Shown piece after piece: positions 51,223 to 60,484 of a stretch of 64,000 nucleotides of DNA. The DNA is from Chloroflexota bacterium (GTDB taxonomy: Bacteria > Chloroflexota > Anaerolineae > Aggregatilineales > J027), in NCBI GenBank assembly GCA_016234595.1, contig JACRBG010000023.1, positions 1-64,000 on the forward strand, in the 5' to 3' direction. Made by a program: the position numbers and the translations under genes. Every line of letters starts with the position of its first letter. Position 1 is the first letter of the stretch. Below the pieces are notes generated by a model. The model was not told where the DNA came from. It saw only the letters and a program-made list of their open reading frames with translations, and did no database searches.

Positions 51223-52542
51223 TTATCCACCCGAACGTCTACCAAAACGGGAACGTTCTTGCTTACCAGCAGCACTCGATTGCATGGGTGTTGATTCATC
51301 CCCTTGGACGGAACGCCGCACCAATTCAGCAAGATCAATAATTTCTTTGGCTGGTGATTTACCACGACCTTTGGCGACAACCGGTACACCTTGATTAACA
51401 GCCGAGGTCATGGTCTTCTCGTCAAGTGGAATACGCGCTTCTATCTGGCGCTTCAGGCTTCTTTCAATATCTTCGAGTGGTAATCCGATTTTTTCACGCG
51501 GATCGGTTACACGGTTCATAACAAAAATAGTTTTTTCTGGCCCGAACTCACCATCTAACACTTCTAGCACTTGACGGCAGCTTTTTACCGTTGGAAGCGT
51601 TGGTGTTCCGACCAACAAAATTCGATCCGCTAGGTTGAATAGCCGCGCGGCCAAACGGTCAAGGCGCACACGCATATCCAAAATGGTAAAGTCAAAATTG
51701 GCGGCCAGATGTTGAACAATTTGCTCAAATACTTCTGGGGTAAGCAAGTTGGTTTCATCAACATCATCAAGGCGAGCAGGGCCAAGTAGCACCCGCAAAC
51801 CGCTGGCATGGGTCATCAATACATTTTCAATGAGATCGGGGTCAAGTTCTTCAACCGCTTTCCCCAAATCTACCACACTGAGATTGCTCTGGAGGTATAA
51901 AAACACGGCTAAGTCGCCAAATTCTAGGTCACAGTCAATGAGCAACACGCGCGTATCTTCACGCATTAACCCGGCTGCAACATTGGTAGCAAGGGTGGTT
52001 TTGCCCACACCACCTTGGGGGCTATAGACCGCGATAATGTGACCGGCCCGTTTACTTCCTAAAGCACCACTGGTAGTAGCTTTAGTTCGTTCGGGTGAGG
52101 CCGATGTTGCACCTTGTCGGTATTGCTCTCGAACATTGGCATTCAATTGATAAACTTTGCGAATGGTCGAGTACAGTTCTTCACCGGAAATGGGCTTTTC
52201 AAGGAAATCTCGCGCCCCAGCCAGCATCGCTCGGCGTAAATAGGCAGAGTCTTTGTGAACCGACATCATCACCACTGCCGCTGTAGGGACAGCTTTGCTA
52301 ATCTGCTCGGTGGCGTTGATGCCGTCCATATCCGGCATATTGATGTCCATCAAAATAATATCTGGTTGGGTACGAATGGCTAAATCTAGGCCTTCACGCC
52401 CCGTGCTGCCTGAGCCAACCACTTCAATATCTGGCTCAAAGGCTAACAATTTACGCAGACCCTCACGGGCTTCTGGAATATCATCTACCAGAATGACCCG
52501 GATGACATCTTTTTTACCCATGCCACCTTGTGGCTTACCCAT
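51223..52542 (-). CDS. cpaE: CpaE/TadZ-like pilus assembly protein (receiver plus MinD-type ATPase)
   Basis: A 439-residue protein. A complete receiver domain (about 12-130) has VILVDDIPEA and the phospho-acceptor in IILMDINMP and K in EKPIS. A MinD-like ATPase (about 170-420) follows. Its deviant Walker A reads SPQGGVGKTT, where the signature Lys before GG is replaced by Gln. CpaE/TadZ places the pilus at the cell pole. I chose ATG 52542 with AAAGGA upstream; an earlier ATG (52581) has no ribosome site. Confidence 0.9.
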   Translation of the reverse strand: MGKPQGGMGKKDVIRVILVDDIPEAREGLRKLLAFEPDIEVVGSGSTGREGLDLAIRTQPDIILMDINMPDMDGINATEQISKAVPTAAVVMMSVHKDSAYLRRAMLAGARDFLEKPISGEELYSTIRKVYQLNANVREQYRQGATSASPERTKATTSGALGSKRAGHIIAVYSPQGGVGKTTLATNVAAGLMREDTRVLLIDCDLEFGDLAVFLYLQSNLSVVDLGKAVEELDPDLIENVLMTHASGLRVLLGPARLDDVDETNLLTPEVFEQIVQHLAANFDFTILDMRVRLDRLAARLFNLADRILLVGTPTLPTVKSCRQVLEVLDGEFGPEKTIFVMNRVTDPREKIGLPLEDIERSLKRQIEARIPLDEKTMTSAVNQGVPVVAKGRGKSPAKEIIDLAELVRRSVQGDESTPMQSSAAGKQERSRFGRRSGG

Positions 52543-52626
52543 ATCAATAATTCCTTTAATCCAGTTACCATCTCTACCCATTCGGGTCAGAAATGGTAAC
52601 CTTCAAATAATGCTCAATGCTGTTGC

Positions 52627-53850
52627 TTAGTTGGTAGCCTGTTGAACGGCTGGATCGCTTAAGCCACTGAAAGTACGAAGGCTGCTGAGGTCTAACCGAC
52701 GAATATCGGTGACAGCAGGTTCAATGGCAAACGGCAGATTTTCGGCCTGACGGACATTATAGGTATTAATCATATATTCAAGTGTGACCGATTCGGTCAG
52801 CGTGGAGGCTGCACCTTGGTCTTGGGCGGAACGTAGCACATAGGTAATTGGAATACCTGCATCAACGGCCCATGTCAAAACAATAGCATCTTGGGGTTGG
52901 ACAGCGACCACCATAATCACAGGAATGAAAGCTGTCTCGGTTGGAACTACCGTCAACGCCTGATTAGAATTAGCGCTGGCATTGGGGTCAACCGTTGGGG
53001 GTGGGGCTAACACAGCTGCCGCAGTTGGGGTTGCTTCTTCAGCACCAAACAAACGACCATCTTCTGGGAGCCAGCCCACATGCAAGACAACTGCATCTTG
53101 AATGGTTCGCTGGGTTACCAAACGCGGACGTTGAATATTTTCGCTTGGCCCAATAACGACACCTTCGGGGAAGATGGGGCTAGGTTCGGCCCGCCCAATA
53201 CGACCCTCGGTAAAGCCAATGGTTCCGTCCTCAAGCCGCGTCACAATGGTAATTTGGTTTGGCAAACGGGTCTGAAATTCTTCGTCCACATCAATGAACA
53301 AGAAAGACATAATAACATCAATATGGTCACCGGGTTGGAAACCATAAGCGACCTGCCCAAGCCCTGTTGCATCCAGCGGAACAGCCATTGCGACTGATCC
53401 GGGGTCAATTTGGGTGGCTAAGTCCGAACCTTCACCCGCAATATCTGCTATACTCTCAACTAATTGTGCTTGGACAAGCGGTGATTCGCGCGGAATATCG
53501 GTACGGGTAATCTTGCCAATCACCTGCTCTGTAGCAACGAAGGAGGTGGTAGGCGCAGAGCCAAGCGGCCATGCACGCACATCAACCATTGACTCGGTAA
53601 TCTTGATACCTCGCGGCAAATCTTGCAGGGCAATGACTACATACTCAACATTTTCTTGTATTGTTGCAACAGGGGGATTATTGTTGCCGCCACCGCCAGA
53701 TGGTTGGGTTGCCGCACCATCCACAGTATCCGTTGCCGGAGTCGCAGTAGCATCTTTCTTATTATCTCCGCCGCCAAGTAACAACACGGCAGCGAGGACA
53801 ACCCCCAGCACAATAATTAAACCAACTAAAATGAGAACACGACCTCGCAT
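52627..53850 (-). CDS. cpaB: Flp/Tad pilus assembly protein CpaB/RcpC-like
   Basis: A 407-residue protein. A membrane segment at about 6-25 is followed by a Thr/Asn/Gly-rich linker and a SAF domain at about 70-135 (ITESMVDVRAWP, FVATEQVIGKI, IPRESPLVQAQL). CpaB/RcpC lies in the periplasm or wall and helps pilus exit or modification. It is the first gene of the tad operon, 165 bases after the kinase gene. Confidence 0.9.
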   Translation of the reverse strand: MRGRVLILVGLIIVLGVVLAAVLLLGGGDNKKDATATPATDTVDGAATQPSGGGGNNNPPVATIQENVEYVVIALQDLPRGIKITESMVDVRAWPLGSAPTTSFVATEQVIGKITRTDIPRESPLVQAQLVESIADIAGEGSDLATQIDPGSVAMAVPLDATGLGQVAYGFQPGDHIDVIMSFLFIDVDEEFQTRLPNQITIVTRLEDGTIGFTEGRIGRAEPSPIFPEGVVIGPSENIQRPRLVTQRTIQDAVVLHVGWLPEDGRLFGAEEATPTAAAVLAPPPTVDPNASANSNQALTVVPTETAFIPVIMVVAVQPQDAIVLTWAVDAGIPITYVLRSAQDQGAASTLTESVTLEYMINTYNVRQAENLPFAIEPAVTDIRRLDLSSLRTFSGLSDPAVQQATN

Positions 53851-54014
53851 GTAAGTTGCTCCTTCCGGGGAGGAACATTTTTAGACTAAAAGTTGCCTTC
53901 CCTTAGTGTAGTTGGAAGATAAAATAATGCAAACGGGCCTATAGTCCTATCGGCGTTAGAAAATTCACACAAAATCAATTATTACGATGAATTTTTCAAA
54001 CGCAAGCACTTGGC

Positions 54015-55118
54015 CTAGTCTAAATCTGGTTCTTCATCCTCAAAGACGGGTAGCACCAACTGAAAACGACTGCCTGATCCTTCTTCGCTATAAATATCGA
54101 GCTTACCACCCACGACTTCGATGCGCTCGACCAAACCATTCAGCCCTTGGACTCTAGAATCGCCTTGCGAAGGATTGGATAAGGACTCAACATCAAAACC
54201 TTGTCCATCATCCTCAATCACGGCCTTGATAGTGTCCGTCCCCACGTCAATCATGACACGAATATTTTTCGCGCTCAACTGGTCACGCGAAATGGAAAGC
54301 AGCGACTGTACACTACGGAACATCATCACTTCGGTGTGTTTTGCCATACGCCGTTCTTCACCCACCACATTAAATTGCAGCTTGGTTTCGCTTTTCTGCT
54401 CAAAATTTTCAGCATAGCGGCGCAAAGTAGGGATAAGGCCGAGGTCATCCAGCATCATCGGGCGCAGGTCGAAAATGAAATCGCGTACTTTTTGGAAGCT
54501 CTGACTGGCAGCAGCTTTTAAATTGGTCAATTCTGCGCTGGCACGGTCAGGATCACGGTCAAACAGACGCTGACAGACCTCCGCTTGCAAAATGAAATTC
54601 GTTAGCGATTGGGCTGGGCCGTCATGTAATTTATTCGCCAAGACCTGACGTTCTTGTTCTTGGGCCTGCACAATTCGGACAACGGCTTGCCCATCAAGGC
54701 TTAGGGATGGCTTTGGCGCACCACCCGAACTTGAACCGGGGGTATAACCACCACCTAAGCCAAAATTACCTGCGCTTTTCAGCTTTTCTAACAAGTGCCC
54801 CAAAATTTGACTCGAATGATCCAGTTGTTGCTGACCTTCTTGCAATTTTTCGAGCTGTGATCGCATCGTCAGCAAACGGCTTTTGGCGTCTATCGCATCT
54901 TCATAGGTCACGCGGATGTCTTGGCGGGGCACAGTATCAAACGCATCTTCAATACGGCGCATACGGGCATTCACTGAAACGTTGCGTTCCTGAAGGCGCT
55001 GTACCTCAACTTGGCTTTGATCGGCGAGGGCTTGGTTTTCCTTCATCCGCATTTTGATAGTATCGTATTCCGATTGGATTTCAGCGATTAGTTCATCGCG
55101 CAATGATTGAACGCTCAT
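54015..55118 (-). CDS. DegS-like sensor histidine kinase (HPK7 type)
   Basis: A 367-residue soluble kinase. Residues 1-115 form a long coiled coil and the linker is Gly/Ser-rich. The dimerisation domain has the phospho-acceptor H165 in KLHDGPAQSL, typical of DegS/NarX kinases. The ATPase domain shows EDDGQGFD and GLNGLVERIE with a glycine loop, but the N-box is lost: the stretch at 268-283 reads RSVQSLLSISRDQLSA, whereas the family has QEALxNxxKHA-like residues. It has no membrane segment. Its start overlaps the stop of the regulator by one base. Confidence 0.88.
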   Translation of the reverse strand: MSVQSLRDELIAEIQSEYDTIKMRMKENQALADQSQVEVQRLQERNVSVNARMRRIEDAFDTVPRQDIRVTYEDAIDAKSRLLTMRSQLEKLQEGQQQLDHSSQILGHLLEKLKSAGNFGLGGGYTPGSSSGGAPKPSLSLDGQAVVRIVQAQEQERQVLANKLHDGPAQSLTNFILQAEVCQRLFDRDPDRASAELTNLKAAASQSFQKVRDFIFDLRPMMLDDLGLIPTLRRYAENFEQKSETKLQFNVVGEERRMAKHTEVMMFRSVQSLLSISRDQLSAKNIRVMIDVGTDTIKAVIEDDGQGFDVESLSNPSQGDSRVQGLNGLVERIEVVGGKLDIYSEEGSGSRFQLVLPVFEDEEPDLD

Positions 55119-55882
55119 TACAATCTCCCATGGTGGTCACTCGTGCTATCTTGATTATCATGGTTATTGGGGGTATCCGCAATTCGCACCCACCCACGCC
55201 GCATGGCATAGATTGCCGCTTGCGTCCGGTCTTCAACATAAAGCTTGGTCAAAATCGAACTCACATGATTTTTAACCGTCTGTTGGCTAATTTTCAAGAC
55301 CTCGGCAATTTGCTTATTGGTTTTGCCCTGTGTGACATAGCGCAAGATTTCCATTTCACGCGGGCTAAGGGGAACAAAATGTTCATGGGGGTCAATGGTA
55401 TACGGGCCTGTTGTCGCTTCAATGCGGCTGTTTGTCCATTTACGAATGCCAGCAAGGTCATAATATTCACCTTTGACCATATAGTAGCCTTGCACGACCT
55501 TCTGAATGACCTCAATCAACAAAAGCGGGTCAATATCTTTGGAACAATAGGCCGAACACCCCGCCCGTAACGCATGAAGGGCCTGTTCTTCATCATCATA
55601 GCCCGTCAGCATCACCACACAAGCCGAATTGCGCTCAGTTTTGAGCCTTGAAGCAATTTGCAGCCCATTCATGTGCGGTAGATTGACATCTAACAAAATG
55701 ACATCGGGGTGAAGCTCACGTGCCAATTCAAGGGCTTGCTCCCCGTTTTCACCTTCGGCAATGACTTCTAAATGTTCATCGTCCGACAATACACTCCGCA
55801 GACCCCGCCGCCAAACAGGATGGTCATCAACAATCATCACGGTAATTTTGCGGAGGATGGGATCGCGTTCTGGTGAACTCAT
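55118..55882 (-). CDS. NarL/DegU-family response regulator
   Basis: A 254-residue regulator. The receiver domain (about 12-130) has MIVDDHPVWRRGLRS and phospho-acceptor D65 in VILLDVNLPHMNG. A LuxR-type helix-turn-helix (about 172-240) reads PREMEILRYVTQGKTNKQIAEVL. It shares a transcript with the histidine kinase (stop and start overlap as TAATG). It may control the tad operon downstream, as inferred from position. Confidence 0.94.
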   Translation of the reverse strand: MSSPERDPILRKITVMIVDDHPVWRRGLRSVLSDDEHLEVIAEGENGEQALELARELHPDVILLDVNLPHMNGLQIASRLKTERNSACVVMLTGYDDEEQALHALRAGCSAYCSKDIDPLLLIEVIQKVVQGYYMVKGEYYDLAGIRKWTNSRIEATTGPYTIDPHEHFVPLSPREMEILRYVTQGKTNKQIAEVLKISQQTVKNHVSSILTKLYVEDRTQAAIYAMRRGWVRIADTPNNHDNQDSTSDHHGRL

Positions 55883-56066
55883 AAGGCCTTCCCACTACTT
55901 ACAAACTACCCTTAGCATAAGGGTAACTTGGTCGTTTACCAATTTCAGGAAAATTCAAGAAACATTAAGCTACACTAAGAATTATAGTCGGGTTTTATTG
56001 TTTCACCAACACACAAAGGTCAGAATTAATAAACCAACGTTCACCTGACGCCAAATGTTGGTCTAT

Positions 56067-56096
56067 TGCGACACTTCCCTGCTTCGTGCTAGACTA
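56067..56096 (+). promoter_or_regulatory. Likely promoter of the SH3-glycosidase gene
   Basis: TTGCGA (56067-56072), an 18-base spacer and TAGACT (56091-56096) lie 78 bases before the chosen ATG. Confidence 0.45.
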
Positions 56097-56173
56097 CAGC
56101 CGCGTTGTGGGCCAGTTAATCAACTCTAACCACACTCAAATTTTCGATAAAATTGTAAATGGGTCGAGGACTA

Positions 56174-57832
56174 ATGCGACGTACCATAACCTTTTTTCTT
56201 ATCATCACTTTTCTTCTAACTATCGTTCTTTCCGCCATCAATTCACGTCCCGTTGCTCACGCTCAGGGTCCAGTACAGGCGCGTGTTACCACCGATTCAT
56301 TGGCAATACGGTTGCGTCCGGGTGTTAATGCTTCGCCGCTGGGTTTAATTCCGCTCAATGCCGTGGTAAATATCACCGGGCGCGAAGATCAACAAGGCAA
56401 CGGTGGTGTATGGGTCTACGGCTCGCCCGAAAGTGGTAGCCCCACCGGATGGATGCTCTCGGACTATTTGCAATTCGGACATGACTTTGTGATGGAAAAT
56501 CTACCTGTCCTCACAGTCGAAGGCGCTGCACCAACCTCAGGCGGAACCAACACCACGCCCTCGAATCCATCCAATCCCCCAGCTTCCGCGCCTGCGGGTG
56601 GCCTAAACGGAACAACGACGGGTGTAGTTAATTTCCGTAGTGCCCCTAGTACTAGCGCCGGGGTTATCGCCGGGTTGGGCGCCAACACCTCAGTTGTATT
56701 GACTGGGCGCAATGGCGATAGCACTTGGTTGCAAGCTGTCTATAATGGTCAAACCGGTTGGTTATTCGCTAGTTTGGTACAAGTCTCTGGCGATAAAAAC
56801 TCATTGGCTGTTGTACCCGGTACCGAAGTTGCCGCTGCGCCTGCCACTACGTCAGGTGGAGGGAACACTGGAACGGGTAATCCACCTGCACCAGCCGCCT
56901 ATAGCTCGGCGAATTTGCGCGTGTTTTCCTATGGTGCGCATGTGTCTAGTTTCGCCTTTCCTGACCTTATGCACTATGCTGGTATGACATGGGCCAAAGT
57001 GCAGATTCGTTATGGGCGTGGACAAGACCCCAATTCGGTCGCAGGCACCATTAACGATGCTCATGCCAAAGGCTTCCGCATTTTGTTGGGCGTGGTCGGG
57101 TATCCAGCCGATATTGGCGGTGGCGATGCTTATTTTAATGACTATGCCAAATTTGTCGGTGGGTTAGCGGGTTTGGGAGCCGATGCCATTGAAATTTGGA
57201 ACGAACCCAACATTGACCGCGAATGGCCGACCGGACAAATTGACCCGGCTCGTTACACCCAATTGCTGGCAAAAGCCTATAACGCCATCAAGGGGACGAA
57301 TGCGGGGACAATTGTGATTAGTGCCGCTCCATCTCCGACCGGGGCCGAAAGCGCCTTTGGGCGTGATCGGGTCTGGAACGACAACAACTATATTGCGGGG
57401 CTGGCTGCCGCTGGCGCTGCTCGTTATATGGACTGTGTGGGCGCTCATTACAATGAGGGGATTGTCAGCCCTCGCCAGACCAGCGGTGATCCTCGTGACA
57501 ATTACTATACCCGCTATTTTTATGGCATGGTCAACACCTACTACAGCGCCATCCGTAAACCCGTTTGTTTTACTGAATTGGGTTATTTGACCCCCGAAGG
57601 CTATGGCCCACTACCGGGAGCGTTCGGGTGGGCAGCCAACACCACCGCCGCCCAACAAGGCCAATGGGTTGCTGATGCTATCCGCTTGGCCCGTAGCAGT
57701 GGCAAAGTGCCATTGGTGATTATCTGGAATATGGACTTTACCGGGACATTTGGTGACGACCCGATGGGTGGTTATGCGCTCATTCGTCCTGATGGTTCCT
57801 GCCCTGCCTGTGATCGTTTGGCAGGTCGCTAA
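56174..57832 (+). CDS. Secreted SH3b plus clan GH-A glycoside hydrolase
   Basis: A 552-residue exported protein. A signal peptide spans 1-31 (ends AHAQ). Two bacterial SH3-like domains (about 35-105 and 145-205) are joined by Thr/Pro/Ala/Gly linkers to a TIM-barrel glycosidase (about 240-545). The barrel has IEIWNEPNI, with the acid/base Glu, and CFTELGYLT, with the nucleophile Glu, both clan GH-A hallmarks. Target polysaccharide unknown; SH3b domains often bind cell wall. I chose ATG 56174 with GAGGA upstream. A paralogue follows directly. Confidence 0.87.
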   Translation: MRRTITFFLIITFLLTIVLSAINSRPVAHAQGPVQARVTTDSLAIRLRPGVNASPLGLIPLNAVVNITGREDQQGNGGVWVYGSPESGSPTGWMLSDYLQFGHDFVMENLPVLTVEGAAPTSGGTNTTPSNPSNPPASAPAGGLNGTTTGVVNFRSAPSTSAGVIAGLGANTSVVLTGRNGDSTWLQAVYNGQTGWLFASLVQVSGDKNSLAVVPGTEVAAAPATTSGGGNTGTGNPPAPAAYSSANLRVFSYGAHVSSFAFPDLMHYAGMTWAKVQIRYGRGQDPNSVAGTINDAHAKGFRILLGVVGYPADIGGGDAYFNDYAKFVGGLAGLGADAIEIWNEPNIDREWPTGQIDPARYTQLLAKAYNAIKGTNAGTIVISAAPSPTGAESAFGRDRVWNDNNYIAGLAAAGAARYMDCVGAHYNEGIVSPRQTSGDPRDNYYTRYFYGMVNTYYSAIRKPVCFTELGYLTPEGYGPLPGAFGWAANTTAAQQGQWVADAIRLARSSGKVPLVIIWNMDFTGTFGDDPMGGYALIRPDGSCPACDRLAGR

Positions 57833-57848
57833 ATTTCAATGAACTTTT

Positions 57849-57883
57849 GCCCTCTTGATTGTCATTAAGGGGGCTGTGTTTTT
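57849..57883 (+). terminator. Terminator between the two glycosidase genes
   Basis: GCCCTCTT (57849-57856) and AAGGGGGC (57867-57874) pair with one G-T wobble around a 10-base loop, and TGTGTTTTT follows. Confidence 0.75.
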
Positions 57884-57916
57884 CATCAAGGCAATTATTT
57901 GAGCGAAAGGAAGTCT

Positions 57917-59491
57917 ATGAATACTGTAACTCACATGCAACATCCTACCCACCAACGTCAACAGTTGCGTGGATTCATGGCCGTTTGGATGGCCGTCACC
58001 CTCTTGGTTGGGGTGGCAACCTTTGTCGCCATTTATGTCGGCACAGACAATTTAGGCGATAACAACAACGGCAGCAATAATAATACCAACAGTAGTGTTG
58101 CGGCAGTTGTAGATAACCAATCTAAACAAGAAGCTGCTCCGGTTGACCAAACCACGACCAACAATGACACGGTCCAACCGGAAACTGTTCAAGACACCAG
58201 CGCAAACGGTGAGGCCCCGGTTTCAAGCAGCAATGGCGATGCAGCACAGGCTTCGGACGGGAGTGCATCCAATCCAGCGGTAGAATCAGCGGCCAATGGT
58301 GGCACAGAAAACAATCCACCTGCCCAGCCAGCTCAACAAGATGCCAGCCCCACACCATCACCAACCTTTGCACCCACCCTTCCAGCCACGCAACAAACGG
58401 GCTTTGACCTCGGCGCGCAGGTGATGATCCCCTATAGCAAAGATGCCAATTCGATGACGGGGACGCTCGACGCTGTCTCCAATCAACTACGTCTGAACTG
58501 GGTCAAATTGCAGGTACGCTGGCAATTTGTTGAACCCGAAGAGGGCGTTTATGACTGGAGCTATCTGGATGCTTTCTTCCAATCCGTCACCGAAAAGAAC
58601 CTAAAGGTGCTGGTTGGGGTGGTGACTGCTCCGGAATGGGCACGTCAAGCAGGCGCTGACCTGACCAAGAATGGCCCACCGGCTGACAATCAAAAATTTG
58701 CCGACTTCATTGCTCAATTGATTACACGCTATCCCAGCAAAATCCATGCCATTGAAGTTTGGAACGAAATGAATATTGACCGCGAATGGGCTAGCATCAA
58801 CGGTATCAATGCCCCAGAATATGTGGAAATGCTGCGGGCAGTTGCCAATACCATTCGTTTCCTTGACCCCAACATTATGGTAGTCAGCGGGGCGCTTTCC
58901 CCAACAGGTGTGAACAACGATGCTGTGCATGATGATTTCCGTTACACCGACGAACTCATCGCGGCGGGCGTGCTGGATGTGATTGACTGCTTTGGCGCAC
59001 ACCACAACGGCTACAATATTGGCCCGAACGTACCCTATGACCAAGTGCCCAATGACCCCACAGCCACCTTCCGCGGCCCATTTGACAGCCCACATCCCTC
59101 ATGGTCGTTCTATAGCACACTGACCACCTATGCCAATAAAATTAGTGCGGCGGGCAGCACAGTGCCTTTGTGTGTGACCGAATTTGGCTGGGCCACCACT
59201 GCCGATCTTGGCGGCCAATATCCACAATATTTCGAATTTGCCAACGACAACACGCTGGATGAAAGTGCCCAATTCATTGTCGAAGCCATTCAATTGATGG
59301 AAGAATGGGGCTTCGTACGCTTGGCCTTTATCTGGAACCTCAATTTTGGGCCGGAAGAAGGCTTTAATGCCACAAACGACAATGTACCCTACTCACTGAT
59401 CCGCCCCAATTACTATCTGTCACCTGCGTGGGGTCAGATTGCTGAGATGGATTTCCGAGGCCGTGCTGAGGCCGCTGTGACGGGCCAGTAA
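57917..59491 (+). CDS. Membrane-anchored clan GH-A glycoside hydrolase
   Basis: A 524-residue protein. Instead of a cleaved signal it has an N-terminal membrane segment (about 21-45), then a low-complexity linker of about 120 residues rich in Asn, Ser, Thr, Gln and Pro, then a TIM-barrel domain (168-500). The catalytic motifs are IEVWNEMNI (acid/base Glu) and CVTEFGW (nucleophile). The barrel resembles that of the upstream gene over its whole length (for example NIDREW and SPTG in both). It lacks the SH3 domains, so the two paralogues differ in anchoring. AAGGAAG precedes ATG 57917. Confidence 0.86.
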   Translation: MNTVTHMQHPTHQRQQLRGFMAVWMAVTLLVGVATFVAIYVGTDNLGDNNNGSNNNTNSSVAAVVDNQSKQEAAPVDQTTTNNDTVQPETVQDTSANGEAPVSSSNGDAAQASDGSASNPAVESAANGGTENNPPAQPAQQDASPTPSPTFAPTLPATQQTGFDLGAQVMIPYSKDANSMTGTLDAVSNQLRLNWVKLQVRWQFVEPEEGVYDWSYLDAFFQSVTEKNLKVLVGVVTAPEWARQAGADLTKNGPPADNQKFADFIAQLITRYPSKIHAIEVWNEMNIDREWASINGINAPEYVEMLRAVANTIRFLDPNIMVVSGALSPTGVNNDAVHDDFRYTDELIAAGVLDVIDCFGAHHNGYNIGPNVPYDQVPNDPTATFRGPFDSPHPSWSFYSTLTTYANKISAAGSTVPLCVTEFGWATTADLGGQYPQYFEFANDNTLDESAQFIVEAIQLMEEWGFVRLAFIWNLNFGPEEGFNATNDNVPYSLIRPNYYLSPAWGQIAEMDFRGRAEAAVTGQ

Positions 59492-59518
59492 ACCTTTTAC
59501 ATCAGCATATTCACTGCG

Positions 59519-59553
59519 GGGACAGGGCCAAAATTCCTGTCCCTGTTTATTTT
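59519..59553 (+). terminator. Rho-independent terminator
   Basis: The perfect 8-bp stem GGGACAGG/CCTGTCCC (59519-59526, 59536-59543) with a 9-base loop is followed by TGTTTATTTT. Confidence 0.82.
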
Positions 59554-59625
59554 CTGCCATTGAACGATACAATTTAGAGGCTACCAACATCTCAACGATG
59601 CAACGACGAGGAGGAGACAGGAGCG

Positions 59626-59919
59626 ATGTATGGCACAATTGGGCACTACCATTTAAAACCGGGGATGCGAGAGGCCGCCTTACAGACCCTGCACGCCCAA
59701 GAAAGTATCGCGGTTCCCGGTATCATCGCGGTGCATGTCTATCAAAACGACCAAAACCCTGATGAATTGATGTTGGTGGTGATGTTTGAAAATCGGGCGA
59801 CCTATCTCGCCAATGCCAATAGTCCTGAACAGCACGAACGCTATCTTAAAGTCCGGCAGTTCTTGGTCAGTGACCCAACATGGTTTGATGGGGAAATTAT
59901 TGACAGTATCCGCTTTTAA
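59626..59919 (+). CDS. ABM-like small protein (antibiotic biosynthesis monooxygenase fold)
   Basis: A 97-residue protein with the ferredoxin-like ABM pattern: a first strand ending at a helix (HLKPGMREAALQTL), PGIIAVHVYQND and LMLVVMFENRATYLAN. Such proteins act as small monooxygenases, haem-degrading enzymes or stress proteins; no cofactor residue is clear. A good purine-rich ribosome site (GGAGGAGACAGGAG) precedes the ATG. Confidence 0.72.
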   Translation: MYGTIGHYHLKPGMREAALQTLHAQESIAVPGIIAVHVYQNDQNPDELMLVVMFENRATYLANANSPEQHERYLKVRQFLVSDPTWFDGEIIDSIRF

Positions 59920-59938
59920 TCTTTAAAAATCGAACAAT

Positions 59939-60439
59939 ATGAAAGATACCATTCTCGCTATTTCCTATTTTGTCCACCTGATTGCCACTGTTATTTGGAT
60001 TGGTGGCCTAGCAATGATTTTATTCCTTGTGTGGCCCGAAACCGCCCGTAGCCTCACCAACCAAGAGGAGCGTCGCCGCGTTGTGTTAGGCGTTCAAACC
60101 CGTTTTCGCCCAATGGCAAATCTTAGTTTAGTGATGCTGGTGGGCACAGGTTTGGTACAAATGTCGGGTGATCCAAACTATGAGGGTTTCCTGACCTTCA
60201 AAAACACATGGAGTTTTGCCATGCTGCTGAAGCACGTTGTGTTTGCGGCGATGGTGGGGCTAACATTTTTGACGCAGTTTTGGTTGGCCCCGGCGCTAGA
60301 ACGGGCTATTTTATTGGCAAGCAAAGGGCAACCAAATGAATTAGAAACATTATTAGCGCGGGAGGTACGGCTAATGTGGAGTTTAGCAGGCCTCGGCGCG
60401 ATTGTATTGGTTTTTACGGCGATTGCGACTGCCCAATAG
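59939..60439 (+). CDS. CopD-like membrane protein
   Basis: A 166-residue protein with four membrane segments. It starts ISYFVHLIATVIWIGGLAM, a His and a Trp-Ile-Gly-Gly motif typical of the CopD/DUF family, and has KHVVFAAMVGL in the third segment. CopD-type proteins are linked to copper handling, and the His residues could bind metal or haem. It is 19 bases after the ABM-like gene. Confidence 0.68.
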   Translation: MKDTILAISYFVHLIATVIWIGGLAMILFLVWPETARSLTNQEERRRVVLGVQTRFRPMANLSLVMLVGTGLVQMSGDPNYEGFLTFKNTWSFAMLLKHVVFAAMVGLTFLTQFWLAPALERAILLASKGQPNELETLLAREVRLMWSLAGLGAIVLVFTAIATAQ

Positions 60440-60484
60440 AGGTGAAAATGAAACCAGCTTTTTGGTGGGGAGGAGCGAAGAGTC

